A stretch of 64,000 bases of DNA from contig JAHIVC010000025.1 of NCBI GenBank assembly GCA_018816945.1, positions 1 through 64,000 on the forward strand, in the 5' to 3' direction. The stretch is from Bacteroidota bacterium (GTDB lineage Bacteria > Bacteroidota > Bacteroidia > Bacteroidales > GCA-2711565). The translations under genes were made by a program, and so were the position numbers. The notes below the pieces were generated by a model. The model was given only the letters and a program-made list of their open reading frames with translations. It was not told the origin of the DNA and ran no database searches. The stretch's first letter is position 1. Each line of letters opens with the position of its first letter. This document shows, one piece after another, positions 9,285 to 18,157 of the stretch.

Positions 9285-10220
9285 ATGATGATAAAGCTTA
9301 ATATAAAAATAATTACATCTCTCATACTGGGATTTGTTAGTATTATTGCATACCCACAGTTTATACCTGTTCAGAACCCGATTACTAAAATTGCCATTCT
9401 TGGGAGTGGCAACCCCAATCCCGATCCCGATCATTCAGGTTGTTCAGTCGCTATAATCGTTAATGAAAAATCTTATATTATTGATTTCGGGCCGGGACTG
9501 GTTCGACAAGCATCAAAATTATCACCCCGTTATGGTGGAACACATACTGCACTGAGTGCTGAGAATTTAAAAATAGCCTTTCTCACCCATCTGCATTCTG
9601 ATCATACAACAGGCTACCCTGACCTCATTCTTACACCTTGGGTTTTGGGAAGAGATAAACCACTTGAAGTTTATGGTCCGGAAGGTATAAAACATATGAC
9701 TGAACATATTCTTGAAGCTTACAGAGAAGATATTAGATACAGGCTTTATGGTTTAGAACCGGCAAATAATCAAGGATGGCGTGTAAATACGCACGAAATT
9801 GAAGAGGGATTAATTTATACTGATGAATATGTCAAAGTTGAAGCTTTTAAAGTTGAACATGGAAGTTGGCCCAATGCATTTGGGTTCAGGTTTACAACAC
9901 CTGATAAAGTCATTGTTATTTCAGGCGATGCAATGCCAAGCGAGAAGCTACAGAAATACGCTGAAAATGCTGATATTTTGATCCATGAGGTATATTCCAA
10001 ATCAGGTTTTGATAAAAAAAACGATTTCTGGAAAGCATATCATTCAAGCAACCATACCAGCACCTTAGAACTTGCCGAATTGGCAAATAAGACAAAACCG
10101 GGCATGATTATCCTTTATCACACCTTATATTGGGGTGCAAGTGATCAGGACTTACTGGATGAAATAGCTACTATTTATAAAGGAAAAGTGGTAGTAGGTT
10201 TAGATGGACAAGTTTATTAA
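9285..10220 (+). CDS. MBL-fold metal-dependent hydrolase, exported
   Basis: A 311-residue protein with a signal peptide (about residues 1-25) and a metallo-beta-lactamase fold of the RNase Z/arylsulfatase-like branch. The metal motif HLHSDH occupies residues 102-107. Further ligands are the Asp in ISGDAMPSE and the His residues in the closing LYHTLYW. Export argues against a tRNA-processing role and favours an ester or phosphodiester substrate in the periplasm. Its stop codon overlaps the stop of the convergent gene at 10217 by three or four bases, with no terminator between them. Confidence 0.85.
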   Translation: MMIKLNIKIITSLILGFVSIIAYPQFIPVQNPITKIAILGSGNPNPDPDHSGCSVAIIVNEKSYIIDFGPGLVRQASKLSPRYGGTHTALSAENLKIAFLTHLHSDHTTGYPDLILTPWVLGRDKPLEVYGPEGIKHMTEHILEAYREDIRYRLYGLEPANNQGWRVNTHEIEEGLIYTDEYVKVEAFKVEHGSWPNAFGFRFTTPDKVIVISGDAMPSEKLQKYAENADILIHEVYSKSGFDKKNDFWKAYHSSNHTSTLELAELANKTKPGMIILYHTLYWGASDQDLLDEIATIYKGKVVVGLDGQVY

Positions 10221-10669
10221 CAAATTGATTCTATCTTAATAACTTCATCCCTGAATTTATAAACATCGCCAACTTTTAAGCCTTCCATAGCTTTATAAAT
10301 AGGCACATTTGGTGAAATTGCAAAGTAGACATTATTATCCAGTTCAATACGGCCCAGTCCAATAGACACGAAAATCTTTTGTTTTTTAGTGAACACAAGT
10401 GCCCCAAACTCAACCTTGTTCAATTCTTGATCTGTAGAAATACGTTCAAGAACATCGGCCTGTTCATTTACTTTGGCCAGTTGTTGTGCAAACATATCCT
10501 TTTTACGCAATAATTGCATGCGAAACGAATCGTAACGATCTTTCGGAGCTCCATATTCATTTGCACTTTTTTGAGCATCTTCAATTACTGCTTTAAAATT
10601 TTCAACTGTTTCTTCAAGCTGTTTTCTTAAAACCTCTAACAACCTGGATTTCAGTCCAAGACAATTCAT
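10217..10669 (-). CDS. Small protein with Gre-factor-like architecture
   Basis: A 150-residue protein. Residues ~10-80 are highly charged helices likely to form a coiled coil. Residues ~88-150 look like the FKBP-like C-terminal domain of GreA/GreB: VEFGALVFTKKQKIFVSIGL, ISPNVPIYKAMEGLKVGDVYKF and a final strand VIKIES. Such proteins are widespread in Bacteroidota and are often misnamed. The basic or acidic tip residues needed for Gre transcript cleavage cannot be confirmed by eye. It probably binds RNA polymerase, but that is inference. It is transcribed leftwards, tail to tail with the MBL hydrolase gene. Confidence 0.6.
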   Translation of the reverse strand: MNCLGLKSRLLEVLRKQLEETVENFKAVIEDAQKSANEYGAPKDRYDSFRMQLLRKKDMFAQQLAKVNEQADVLERISTDQELNKVEFGALVFTKKQKIFVSIGLGRIELDNNVYFAISPNVPIYKAMEGLKVGDVYKFRDEVIKIESIC

Positions 10670-10709
10670 TTCATTTAGGTTATATTATTTAAAATCAGGT
10701 CAACACATG

Positions 10710-10737
10710 TTTGCTATAAATATAATTAGTAATTTTG
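10710..10737 (+). promoter_or_regulatory. Candidate promoter of the DUF5063 gene
   Basis: TTTG (10710-10713) is followed after 16 bases by TAATTTTG (10730-10737). The spacer is a little short for the Bacteroidota consensus. The upstream TTG at 10735 lies inside the -7 element, which supports the ATG at 10762 as the true start. Confidence 0.4.
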
Positions 10738-10761
10738 ATATCCCAAAATAAAAGACTTAAA

Positions 10762-11307
10762 ATGACTCATAAAAATGATGAACCGGCTTATTCAATGCCT
10801 GTAATTGATATGCTAAAAGTAGCTAATGAATATTGCTTATTTATTGAACGGATTGAAAATTTTCCATCAGATGAGTTGTATCCTTTTATTCAAAAACTAC
10901 TACCCCTATTGTATCTAAAAGGAAGTTTGCTTCCTAATGTGATCATGGATGAACCGGAAGCGAATGAACGATTTTTTACCGCTGAACAGTGGGAAGGCAC
11001 CTTTGGGGTATTGCGGAACAAATTCAATACTGATGATGAGTTTTGGATTCTTGACTTAGAAGGCCCGGATGAAACAAATCCGATAAAAGCAAGTATTTCT
11101 GAACTCTTAACAGACATTTATCAGGATATGAAAGATTTTGTTTTACTTTATCAAAAAGAAGGCAGAACCTCAAAGCAAAATGCAGCTCATGATTGTAAAT
11201 CATTATTCTTTTCGCATTGGGGAATAAGAGTAATTGACGTTTTAAAAATTATTCATAGCCGAAAAAGCCCGATCTTACCTGCCGATGATTACAATGATTT
11301 TATATAA
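10762..11307 (+). CDS. DUF5063 domain protein
   Basis: A 181-residue soluble, acidic and largely helical protein. It has the appearance of DUF5063 proteins: an N-terminal segment with EYCLFIERIENFPSDELYPF, a helix with KLLPLLYLKGSLLP, a central Trp-containing stretch (EQWEGTFGVL), and a C-terminal FFSHWGIRVIDVLKIIH. There is no signal peptide or membrane segment. The function of this family is unknown. The ATG at 10762 was chosen because an upstream TTG sits inside a promoter-like element. It stands alone between the Gre-like gene (divergent) and the iron transporter. Confidence 0.7.
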   Translation: MTHKNDEPAYSMPVIDMLKVANEYCLFIERIENFPSDELYPFIQKLLPLLYLKGSLLPNVIMDEPEANERFFTAEQWEGTFGVLRNKFNTDDEFWILDLEGPDETNPIKASISELLTDIYQDMKDFVLLYQKEGRTSKQNAAHDCKSLFFSHWGIRVIDVLKIIHSRKSPILPADDYNDFI

Positions 11308-11373
11308 AATATCATATTAATTATTTGATGCTTATTTAGAAAACAATTCCCTCTTTTATATTATTATGTTTAC

Positions 11374-11381
11374 TATTTTTG
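11374..11381 (+). promoter_or_regulatory. -7 promoter element of feoAB
   Basis: TATTTTTG matches the Bacteroidota -7 box TAnnTTTG and lies 51 bases before the FeoAB start. No clear TTTG occurs at the proper distance upstream, so activation may need another factor. Confidence 0.4.
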
Positions 11382-11388
11382 CGTTTGA

Positions 11389-11403
11389 TTAGAATTGATC
11401 TAA
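11389..11403. promoter_or_regulatory. Candidate iron-repressor operator before feoAB
   Basis: A perfect 5-base inverted repeat, TTAGA-ATTGA-TCTAA, sits directly downstream of the -7 box, where a repressor would block transcription. Arms of the TTAGN/NCTAA kind recall DtxR/IdeR-type iron-repressor sites. The protein that binds is not known and no regulator gene is adjacent. Confidence 0.3.
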
Positions 11404-11432
11404 ATTAGGATTGATTGTTTGAAGGGCTAGCA

Positions 11433-13946
11433 ATGACATTATTTGATTTAACTCAGGGTGATAAAGCATATATTACAAAAGTAAGGGGACGAGGTGCATT
11501 CCGTAAGAGAATTATGGAAATGGGCTTTGTTGTTGGTAAAGAGGTAATTGTTGGCAAAAAAGCTCCATTAAAAAATCCGGTTGAGTATACAATAATGGGC
11601 TACAATATTTCGCTGAGAAATAGTGAAGCTGCCCTTATAGAAGTTACCACAACAAATAATTCAAACCCCAATGAAAATGGGTTTAATGGGGTTCTATCAG
11701 ACAATACCTTAAAACATTCAACTCAATTTTTAAGCAAAGTCATCAACATTGCTTTGGTGGGGAACCCCAATTGTGGGAAAACCACTATTTTTAATTTTGC
11801 ATCTAATTCGCACGAAAAAGTTGGAAATTACGGTGGGGTAACCGTGGATGCAAAAAAAGCCAAATTCAAACACAAAGGCTATACTTTTAATATTATCGAT
11901 CTTCCCGGAACTTATTCCATCACCAGCTATACCCCTGAAGAATTATATGTTAGAAATCATATTTTTAACGAGCTGCCCGACATTATTGTGAATGTTCTTG
12001 ATGCCTCAAATCTTGAGCGGAATTTATACCTCACAACACAATTAATCGATCTTGACCTCAAAGTTGTCGCAGCCTTAAATATGTTTGATGAACTTCAAAA
12101 AAAAGGGGACAAATTTGACTTTGATTCATTGGGAAAAATGATAGGAATCCCTATTGTTCCTACTGTTGGATCAAAGGGAACAGGTTTCAATGATTTGTTC
12201 GATAAGCTTATTCAGGTTTATGAAGATAAAGACGAGAGTGTTCGACATGTTCATATAAATTATGGTGAGGATATTGAAAAATCGATTCAACGAATTCAGG
12301 ATAAAATTCGCATAGAAGAAAACAAAAAATTGACCAGCATTGTAGCTCCTCGTTTCTCTGCCATCAAACTTTTAGAACACGATAAAGAAGAACAGGATAG
12401 AATTAAGGAGAATTGCGTAAATCACAAAGAAATTCTTTCTGTTTCGCAAAAAGAAATTGAACGACTTGAAAATAATTTCAGCGATACAGCTGAAACAATT
12501 ATTACAGATTATAAATATGGCTTTATTGAAGGTGCCCTAAAAGAAACTTATAAACAAAGCACTCTTGATATACGCCATTTCAGCAGAATGATAGACAATG
12601 TCCTAACGAGCAGGATTTTCAGCTATCCAATCTTTGTATTCCTGATGTGGCTCATGTTTCAGTCTACTTTTACGCTTGGTGCATATCCCGTAAAATGGTT
12701 GGAAACGCTTGTTGCAAATTTAAGTGAATTCGTTAGTACTATCCTCTTACCAAGTATTTTTACAGATTTGCTGGTTGATGGGATTATCGGAGGTGTTGGC
12801 GGCGTGGTTATTTTCCTGCCAAATATCCTGATTTTATTCTTCTTTATTTCAATCATGGAAGATACGGGATATATGGCGCGTATTGCTTTCATTGTTGATA
12901 AAATAATGCATAAAATCGGACTTCACGGCAGGTCGTTTATCCCGATGCTTATGGGATTTGGGTGTAATGTTCCAGCCATAATGGCAACCCGGACAATTGG
13001 AAGTAAAAATGATCGTCTGGTTACTATGCTTATTAATCCTTTCATGTCGTGCAGTGCACGATTACCCATTTATGTATTAATCATTGGCGCTGTTTTCCCA
13101 AATCATCCGGGGTTAATGCTATTTACAATTTATGGAATCGGAATTCTGCTTTCCATTATCATTGCCATCATTTTCAAGAAAACATTATTCAAATCAAAAG
13201 AAATGCCTTTTGTAATGGAGTTACCTCCATATCGAATGCCCACTATTAAATCCATTTTGAAACATACCTGGTTCAAAGGATCTCAATATCTAAGAAAAAT
13301 GGGAGGAATCATTTTAATTGCTTCTATCATTATTTGGTGTTTACAATATTTTCCCAGATTTCACGAAAATGATTTAATTGCTGAGCAGCAAATTTCTCAG
13401 AGTATTGAAAAATACCAGCAACAAATTAGTGTAACTGATAATATTCCTGAGCAAATGCGACTCAAAGAATCCCATGAACAATACATTATGTCAATTAAAC
13501 TAGAAAATGAAAGCTTGCAGCAGGAGAATTCATATATTGGTCGAATAGGTCATTTTATAGAGCCGGCTATGCTTCCCTTAGGTTTTGACTGGAAGATGGG
13601 TGTTAGTCTTCTGGCTGGTGTTGCAGGTAAAGAAATTGTGGTGAGTACACTTGGGGTAATCAACCAAACTGATATAAAAGCTGACGGAAGTACAAAAGGT
13701 CTTACACAAAAATTACAACAGCAAACCTTCAGCCACTCCAAATATATTGGGCAAAAAGTATTTACACCACTAACAGCATTTGGTTTTCTTATTTTCATTC
13801 TGGTTTATTTCCCATGTATTGCTGTCATAGCAACGATAAGAAGAGAGTCTGGTGGCTGGAAATGGGCCCTGTTTATGGCAACCTATACAACATTACTTGC
13901 CTATATTCTGGCGCTAGCCATCCATCAGATTGGCATACTGTTTTAA
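11433..13946 (+). CDS. feoB: FeoA-FeoB fusion, ferrous iron transporter
   Basis: An 837-residue protein with both subunits of the Fe(II) uptake system in one chain. Residues 1-72 form the SH3-like FeoA domain (RIMEMGFVVGKEV). Residues ~105-270 are the G domain: G1 GNPNCGKT near 110-117, G2 threonine in GGVTVD, G3 DLPGTYS, and G4 NMFDE. The rest is the membrane part with two Gate motifs (GFGCNVPAIMATR; FPCIAVIATI). FeoB imports ferrous iron across the inner membrane and the G domain regulates it. The fusion is common in Bacteroidota. The ATG at 11433 is preferred over a TTG 18 bases upstream because it starts the FeoA domain cleanly. No FeoC gene follows. Confidence 0.95.
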   Translation: MTLFDLTQGDKAYITKVRGRGAFRKRIMEMGFVVGKEVIVGKKAPLKNPVEYTIMGYNISLRNSEAALIEVTTTNNSNPNENGFNGVLSDNTLKHSTQFLSKVINIALVGNPNCGKTTIFNFASNSHEKVGNYGGVTVDAKKAKFKHKGYTFNIIDLPGTYSITSYTPEELYVRNHIFNELPDIIVNVLDASNLERNLYLTTQLIDLDLKVVAALNMFDELQKKGDKFDFDSLGKMIGIPIVPTVGSKGTGFNDLFDKLIQVYEDKDESVRHVHINYGEDIEKSIQRIQDKIRIEENKKLTSIVAPRFSAIKLLEHDKEEQDRIKENCVNHKEILSVSQKEIERLENNFSDTAETIITDYKYGFIEGALKETYKQSTLDIRHFSRMIDNVLTSRIFSYPIFVFLMWLMFQSTFTLGAYPVKWLETLVANLSEFVSTILLPSIFTDLLVDGIIGGVGGVVIFLPNILILFFFISIMEDTGYMARIAFIVDKIMHKIGLHGRSFIPMLMGFGCNVPAIMATRTIGSKNDRLVTMLINPFMSCSARLPIYVLIIGAVFPNHPGLMLFTIYGIGILLSIIIAIIFKKTLFKSKEMPFVMELPPYRMPTIKSILKHTWFKGSQYLRKMGGIILIASIIIWCLQYFPRFHENDLIAEQQISQSIEKYQQQISVTDNIPEQMRLKESHEQYIMSIKLENESLQQENSYIGRIGHFIEPAMLPLGFDWKMGVSLLAGVAGKEIVVSTLGVINQTDIKADGSTKGLTQKLQQQTFSHSKYIGQKVFTPLTAFGFLIFILVYFPCIAVIATIRRESGGWKWALFMATYTTLLAYILALAIHQIGILF

Positions 13947-14193
13947 AGCAAATATGCCATTAGATTTGTATGAATCCAAATAATATATACCGGGCAATTC
14001 TTTAAATTTCAAAACTCTTAACTGATCATATTTCGCGATCATTAATATTATTTTTCCAAAATTTGGACACTCAATATCAAAATGAGATATTATAATTTAT
14101 CTTATCACTTTAAACAAATACATATCAGTCTTTTAGCAATATGGCATATTATTAGTCATATATATTATAGTGATAAAAATAAATATTTTGAGA

Positions 14194-14571
14194 ATGTTTA
14201 AAATTCTTGTCGTTGAAGACAACTATATAAACCAAATGGTAATAACAGCTTATTTAGCTCAGGATAATATTACCCTACTTATTGCCAACAATGGTATTGA
14301 GGCAGTTAATTTTTTTAATGACATGAATTTTGACTGCATACTGATGGATATTGCCATGCCTGAAATGGATGGAATTGAAGCCACAAAAGAAATAAGATTG
14401 AAAGAAAGATGGACTCGAAGGCACACACCAATCATTGCAGTAACTGCCAGTGACCCTGAATTTAACCGAGATAGGTTTTTTGCAGCAGGGATGGACGATT
14501 ATTTAGCGAAGCCGGTTAACGAAAGAACGCTTAAAGAAAAGATTGAAAAATATAGCGAAATAATTTTTTAA
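14194..14571 (+). CDS. Single-domain response regulator (receiver only)
   Basis: A 125-residue receiver domain with nothing after it. Acidic residues Glu8-Asp9, phosphoacceptor Asp52 in CILMDIAMPEMDG, Thr near 84 in VTASD, and Lys106 in LAKPVNE are all present, so it should be phosphorylated. The ATG at 14194 starts at the canonical FKILVVEDN. An upstream GTG (14170) would add eight residues with no counterpart in the family. It lies 59 bases before an HPt gene, which suggests the two exchange phosphate within a phosphorelay. No hybrid kinase is nearby. Confidence 0.92.
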   Translation: MFKILVVEDNYINQMVITAYLAQDNITLLIANNGIEAVNFFNDMNFDCILMDIAMPEMDGIEATKEIRLKERWTRRHTPIIAVTASDPEFNRDRFFAAGMDDYLAKPVNERTLKEKIEKYSEIIF

Positions 14572-14630
14572 TCATAAAGACAAACATTTTTTCATAAATT
14601 AGCCGAGTGAATTAATACTTATCACGTAAA

Positions 14631-14978
14631 ATGGTCATAAATAAAGAGCAATTCCAGGAAAACTTCAAATTCTTCGACAAAGAAATAATTGTTGAAATCA
14701 TAGATTTGTTCATCGATGAATTTGATGATAGAATGAAAACTTTAAAGGAAAATATCGATGCTTCCGACAGGGAATCTCTTGTTTTTCATGCACATAGCAT
14801 AAAAGGTGTAATCTCAAATTTTGTAGCTGAAGAACCACGTGAATTTGCTAAACAACTCGAAGAAAAAGCTAAACTGAGTGACCAATCTGAATTGCTTATA
14901 ATCTATCATAAATTGTATGCATCTACAGCACAACTTGTTGATGAATTAAAAGCAATCAGAGTGATTTATGAAAGTTAG
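14631..14978 (+). CDS. HPt domain phosphotransfer protein
   Basis: A 115-residue all-helical protein. The HPt signature FHAHSIKG lies at residues 52-59, with the phosphorylatable histidine most likely His55. HPt proteins shuttle phosphate between the receiver of a hybrid kinase and a final response regulator. The upstream gene encodes a stand-alone receiver, so the pair makes up the later steps of a phosphorelay. The first step must be encoded elsewhere. Its stop is four bases from the stop of the convergent recA gene. Confidence 0.88.
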   Translation: MVINKEQFQENFKFFDKEIIVEIIDLFIDEFDDRMKTLKENIDASDRESLVFHAHSIKGVISNFVAEEPREFAKQLEEKAKLSDQSELLIIYHKLYASTAQLVDELKAIRVIYES

Positions 14979-14982
14979 ATGA

Positions 14983-16005
14983 TTACGAATTTTGAATCCC
15001 AATTTCCATAATTTTCTTTTCAATTTCTTCTGATAATTCAGGATTATCCTTTAATAAAACTTTAACAGCATCTCTACCTTGCCCGAGTTTGGTTTCGCCA
15101 TAACTGAACCACGATCCGCTTTTCTTTATAAGATTGGCTTCAACTCCCAAATCAATAATTTCTCCAATTTTTGAAATTCCCTCACCATAAATAATATCGA
15201 ATTCTGCTTTTTGAAAAGGTGGGGCAATTTTATTTTTCACAACCTTAACTCTTGTTCTATTGCCTTTAACAATTTCACCATCTTTAATTTGGCTTAGCCT
15301 TCTAATATCTAATCGAACGGATGCGTAAAATTTCAATGCATTACCTCCAGTTGTGGTTTCAGGGTTGCCAAACATAACCCCAATTTTCTCGCGCAATTGA
15401 TTGATAAAAATACAACATGCTCCTGTTTTGCTAATGGTAGCGGTTAATTTCCTTAAGGCTTGCGACATCAAACGAGCTTGCAATCCCATTTTTGAATCCC
15501 CCATTTCACCTTCAATTTCACTTCTTGGCGTGAGAGCTGCAACAGAGTCAATTACAATAATGTCAATAGCACCTGATCTTATCAGGTTTTCTGTAATTTC
15601 CAACGCTTGTTCTCCATTGTCAGGTTGAGATACCAGTAAGTTTTGAATATCAACACCAAGTTTTTGAGCATAAAAACGATCGAAGGCATGCTCCGCATCA
15701 ATGAATGCTGCAATTCCTCCCTTTTTCTGACATTCAGCAATGGCATGAATGGCCAGGGTTGTTTTACCTGATGATTCCGGACCATAAATTTCAGTAATCC
15801 TTCCTTTGGGTAATCCACCAATTCCCAGGGCATAATCTAGTCCAATTGATCCGGTCGAGATAGATTCAATATTATCTATGGGATTATCGCCTAACTTCAT
15901 AATGGCACCTTTGCCATATGATTTTTCAATATTCCCAAGTGTAATTTCAAGGGCTTTCAGTTTTTCCTTTTTCAATTTATCCATTGCATTCTCGGCTGTG
16001 CTCAT
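14983..16005 (-). CDS. recA: RecA recombinase
   Basis: A 340-residue protein with the full RecA core: Walker A GPESSGKT at residues 75-82, Walker [11 protein letters not shown], the L1 and L2 loop regions, and the [22 protein letters not shown] segment. RecA forms filaments on single-stranded DNA, drives strand exchange, and stimulates LexA-type self-cleavage. Length and sequence are typical and no intein is present. The gene follows bcp with an 11-base gap on the same strand, so the two are probably one transcript. I saw no clear LexA-like box upstream. Confidence 0.98.
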   Translation of the reverse strand: MSTAENAMDKLKKEKLKALEITLGNIEKSYGKGAIMKLGDNPIDNIESISTGSIGLDYALGIGGLPKGRITEIYGPESSGKTTLAIHAIAECQKKGGIAAFIDAEHAFDRFYAQKLGVDIQNLLVSQPDNGEQALEITENLIRSGAIDIIVIDSVAALTPRSEIEGEMGDSKMGLQARLMSQALRKLTATISKTGACCIFINQLREKIGVMFGNPETTTGGNALKFYASVRLDIRRLSQIKDGEIVKGNRTRVKVVKNKIAPPFQKAEFDIIYGEGISKIGEIIDLGVEANLIKKSGSWFSYGETKLGQGRDAVKVLLKDNPELSEEIEKKIMEIGIQNS

Positions 16006-16016
16006 ATCTTTTTATT

Positions 16017-16460
16017 TTAAATGATTTGACTAGTGTGCTCTTTTGTATTAACCTTAGTAATAATATTTTCTATCATGCCATCTTCCGAAATTATAAAAGT
16101 GGTACGGATGATTCCATCATATTCATTCCCCATAAATTTCTTTTTTCCCCAAACTCCGAACTTCATAATGATATCTTTCTTCGTGTCGGCTATCAATGGG
16201 AAGGGTAAATTATATTTTTCGGTAAATCGTTGATGTGACTTTTGATCATCTGCACTTATTCCAATTACAACATAACCCTTTTCGATCAGCATCTGATAGT
16301 TATCGCTCAAATTACAGGCTTGTGCAGTGCAACCCGGGGTACTATCTTTTGGATAAAAATAGATGATAACTTTCTTACCTTTAAATTCCTTTAGAGATAT
16401 TATTTTCCCATTAGTTGTTAAGCCACTGAAATCAGGTGATTTTTCTCCTATTTTTAGCAT
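16017..16460 (-). CDS. bcp: Thioredoxin-dependent peroxiredoxin (BCP)
   Basis: A 147-residue BCP/PrxQ peroxiredoxin. The peroxidatic Cys44 lies in STPGCTAQ and the likely resolving Cys49 follows in TAQACNL, the five-residue spacing of the two-cysteine BCP group. It reduces hydroperoxides using thioredoxin. It comes directly before recA (11-base gap), linking peroxide defence with repair. Confidence 0.96.
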   Translation of the reverse strand: MLKIGEKSPDFSGLTTNGKIISLKEFKGKKVIIYFYPKDSTPGCTAQACNLSDNYQMLIEKGYVVIGISADDQKSHQRFTEKYNLPFPLIADTKKDIIMKFGVWGKKKFMGNEYDGIIRTTFIISEDGMIENIITKVNTKEHTSQII

Positions 16461-16482
16461 TTATCTTTATTTACAGTAATTA

Positions 16483-16490
16483 CAAATATA
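16483..16490 (-). promoter_or_regulatory. -7 element upstream of bcp-recA
   Basis: On the minus strand TATATTTG matches TAnnTTTG, 23 bases before the bcp start. A TTTG lies upstream, but only 14 bases away, which is short for this promoter class. Confidence 0.4.
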
Positions 16491-16540
16491 TTTAATATTA
16501 AGCCCAAACAGGGAAATGAATTAGATGTTTTTATTAACAA

Positions 16541-17185
16541 TTAAGCCTTTTTATGGCTATCATAATATTTACAAAACATTGAAATCCCGCATTCGCTGCA
16601 TTTAGGTTTTCTGGCAACACAAACATATCGACCGTGCAAGATTAACCAATGATGCGCAATTGAAATTTTATCTTCGGGAATGTGCTTTACTAATTGTTTT
16701 TCTGTTTCTAATGGCGTTTTTGCCCCAATAGTCAATCCCAATCTGGCCGACACTCTAAACACATGTGTATCAACTGCCATTGCAGGTTTATTGAATGCCA
16801 CGGCTGCAATCACATTCGCTGTTTTTCGCCCAACACCCGGAAGCTTTTGTAACTCATCAATATCCTCAGGAACAATATTATTAAAATCTTCAACCAGCAT
16901 TTTTGCCATTCCTACCAGATGCTTCGCTTTGTTGTTTGGATAGGAGCATGATTTTATGAGTTCAAAAACTTCTTCAGGTTTTGATTTTGATAAAGCTATT
17001 GCATCCGGATATTGCTGAAAAACCCGGGGTGTAAGCATATTCACTCTTTTATCGGTGCATTGTGCCGATAAAATTACGGACACAAGCAACTGATAAGGAT
17101 CGGCATAATGCAATTCGGTTTCGGCAACCGGCTGATGAGTTGAAAAATAATTGATAATATGTTTAAATCTTTCGGTCTTTCTCAT
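16541..17185 (-). CDS. nth: Endonuclease III
   Basis: A 214-residue DNA glycosylase/AP lyase. The helix-hairpin-helix LPGVGRKTA includes the catalytic Lys121, and Asp139 follows in AVDTHVF. The C-terminus has the 4Fe-4S cluster cysteines 190, 197, 200 and 206 in the exact C-x6-C-x2-C-x5-C spacing. It removes oxidised pyrimidines in base excision repair. Length is typical. It lies between bcp and a small gene, all transcribed leftwards. Confidence 0.97.
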   Translation of the reverse strand: MRKTERFKHIINYFSTHQPVAETELHYADPYQLLVSVILSAQCTDKRVNMLTPRVFQQYPDAIALSKSKPEEVFELIKSCSYPNNKAKHLVGMAKMLVEDFNNIVPEDIDELQKLPGVGRKTANVIAAVAFNKPAMAVDTHVFRVSARLGLTIGAKTPLETEKQLVKHIPEDKISIAHHWLILHGRYVCVARKPKCSECGISMFCKYYDSHKKA

Positions 17186-17217
17186 TGTTGTATCTGATGA
17201 TTGATTCCTAAATAAAC

Positions 17218-17250
17218 AAAAAGTCCCGATTAAGTGGAATTAATCGGGAC
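17218..17250 (-). terminator. Terminator of the small gene at 17271-17486
   Basis: A perfect 11-base stem GTCCCGATTAA / TTAATCGGGAC (17223-17233 and 17240-17250) with a six-base loop is followed on the minus strand by TTTTT. It separates the small gene and sigma factor unit from nth. Confidence 0.85.
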
Positions 17251-17270
17251 CTAAAATACAAATTCAAATG

Positions 17271-17486
17271 CTAATTTGAAACTAAATATATGTTTCCTGC
17301 ATTTTGCGTTTTTAGTAGGTTAACGGCTTTTGCATAATTTAAAATATTACGCAATACCCTGTCGCTTGGACCATCATGAATATTATCCGCAGATCGTAGA
17401 TTAATCTCGCAATCGAAAAATTCTGCAGTAGGTTTTGTATTTGGGGCGTCTAATATTTCGTGATAGAGAGTAAAAGTTTTTTTCAT
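17271..17486 (-). CDS. Small hypothetical protein (71 residues)
   Basis: I do not recognise this family. The 71-residue product is soluble, with no signal peptide, membrane helix or cysteine pair beyond a single Cys. It has a basic/aromatic start (MKKTFTLYHEILDAP) and a C-terminal helix with NILNYAKAVNLLKT. It is supported as a gene by a strong terminator directly downstream and by its place, 80 bases after the ECF sigma factor gene on the same strand. It could be a target or partner of that sigma factor, but this is position only. Confidence 0.6.
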   Translation of the reverse strand: MKKTFTLYHEILDAPNTKPTAEFFDCEINLRSADNIHDGPSDRVLRNILNYAKAVNLLKTQNAGNIYLVSN

Positions 17487-17566
17487 TTAAATTAAATTAG
17501 TTACTACTCGCTTTAACGAAATAAGAACGGCCTAATATTTTTTATATTGTATAGATTAAAAAAAAA

Positions 17567-18157
17567 TTACAATGTTAAAATTATGTTCTTATCCTTCACC
17601 AACTTTCGAAGGTTAATAAGTGCGTATCTCATTCTTCCCAAAGCAGTGTTTATACTAACATCCGTTTGGTCGGCAATATCTTTAAAACTCATCCCTACAT
17701 AATGTCTGAGATATAATACTTCTTTTTGTTCAGGAGGAAGATATTCGATTAATGAGCGAACATCATTGTGAATTTGTTCTGTAATTATTTTCTCTTCAAC
17801 AGAATGATCTTTTGCTGAAATGGTATCAAAAATATTGAAATCCCCAATATTATTATTTTCCATCACGGGAATTCTTTTGGCTTTTCTAAAAAAGTCAATA
17901 ATCAGATTATGCGCAATTCGCATCACCCATTGTATAAATTTACCTTCTTCTTTATAAGCACCGGCTTTTATTGTATTGATTACCTTAATAAAGGTATCCT
18001 GGAAAATATCATCTGCTAATTGACGGTCTTTAACAACCATCAATATATAAGCAAATACACGATTTTTATGACGATTTATCAGTGATTCGAGACAACTAAT
18101 TTCACCATTTAAATATCTATCAATTAACTCTTTATCGTTAATTACTACGACTTTCAT
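17567..18157 (-). CDS. ECF sigma-70 family RNA polymerase sigma factor
   Basis: A 196-residue sigma factor. Region 2 covers about residues 10-95 (LINRHKNRVFAY, LADDIFQDTFIKV, WVMRIAHNLIIDFFRK). Region 4 covers about 135-190 (LPPEQKEVLYLRHYVGMSFKDIA, then the helix-turn-helix ending NTALGRMRYAL). It directs RNA polymerase to a subset of promoters. No anti-sigma gene is adjacent; a 71-residue gene of unknown role follows. A canonical Shine-Dalgarno sequence precedes the ATG, which is unusual here. It is divergent from uvrA and sits with nth, bcp and recA, so a role in stress response is plausible. Confidence 0.92.
   Translation of the reverse strand: MKVVVINDKELIDRYLNGEISCLESLINRHKNRVFAYILMVVKDRQLADDIFQDTFIKVINTIKAGAYKEEGKFIQWVMRIAHNLIIDFFRKAKRIPVMENNNIGDFNIFDTISAKDHSVEEKIITEQIHNDVRSLIEYLPPEQKEVLYLRHYVGMSFKDIADQTDVSINTALGRMRYALINLRKLVKDKNIILTL

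Noticed and set aside
12659-12892. Antisense open frames inside feoB, uvrA and the permeases
   Set aside because: They lack start signals and recognisable domains, and follow from codon use of the real genes on the opposite strand.
14018-14055. TTAACTGATC / GATCATTAA inverted repeat after feoB as a terminator
   Set aside because: AT-rich, has a bulge, and lies about 70 bases after the stop. The T-run is interrupted. Not strong enough to annotate.
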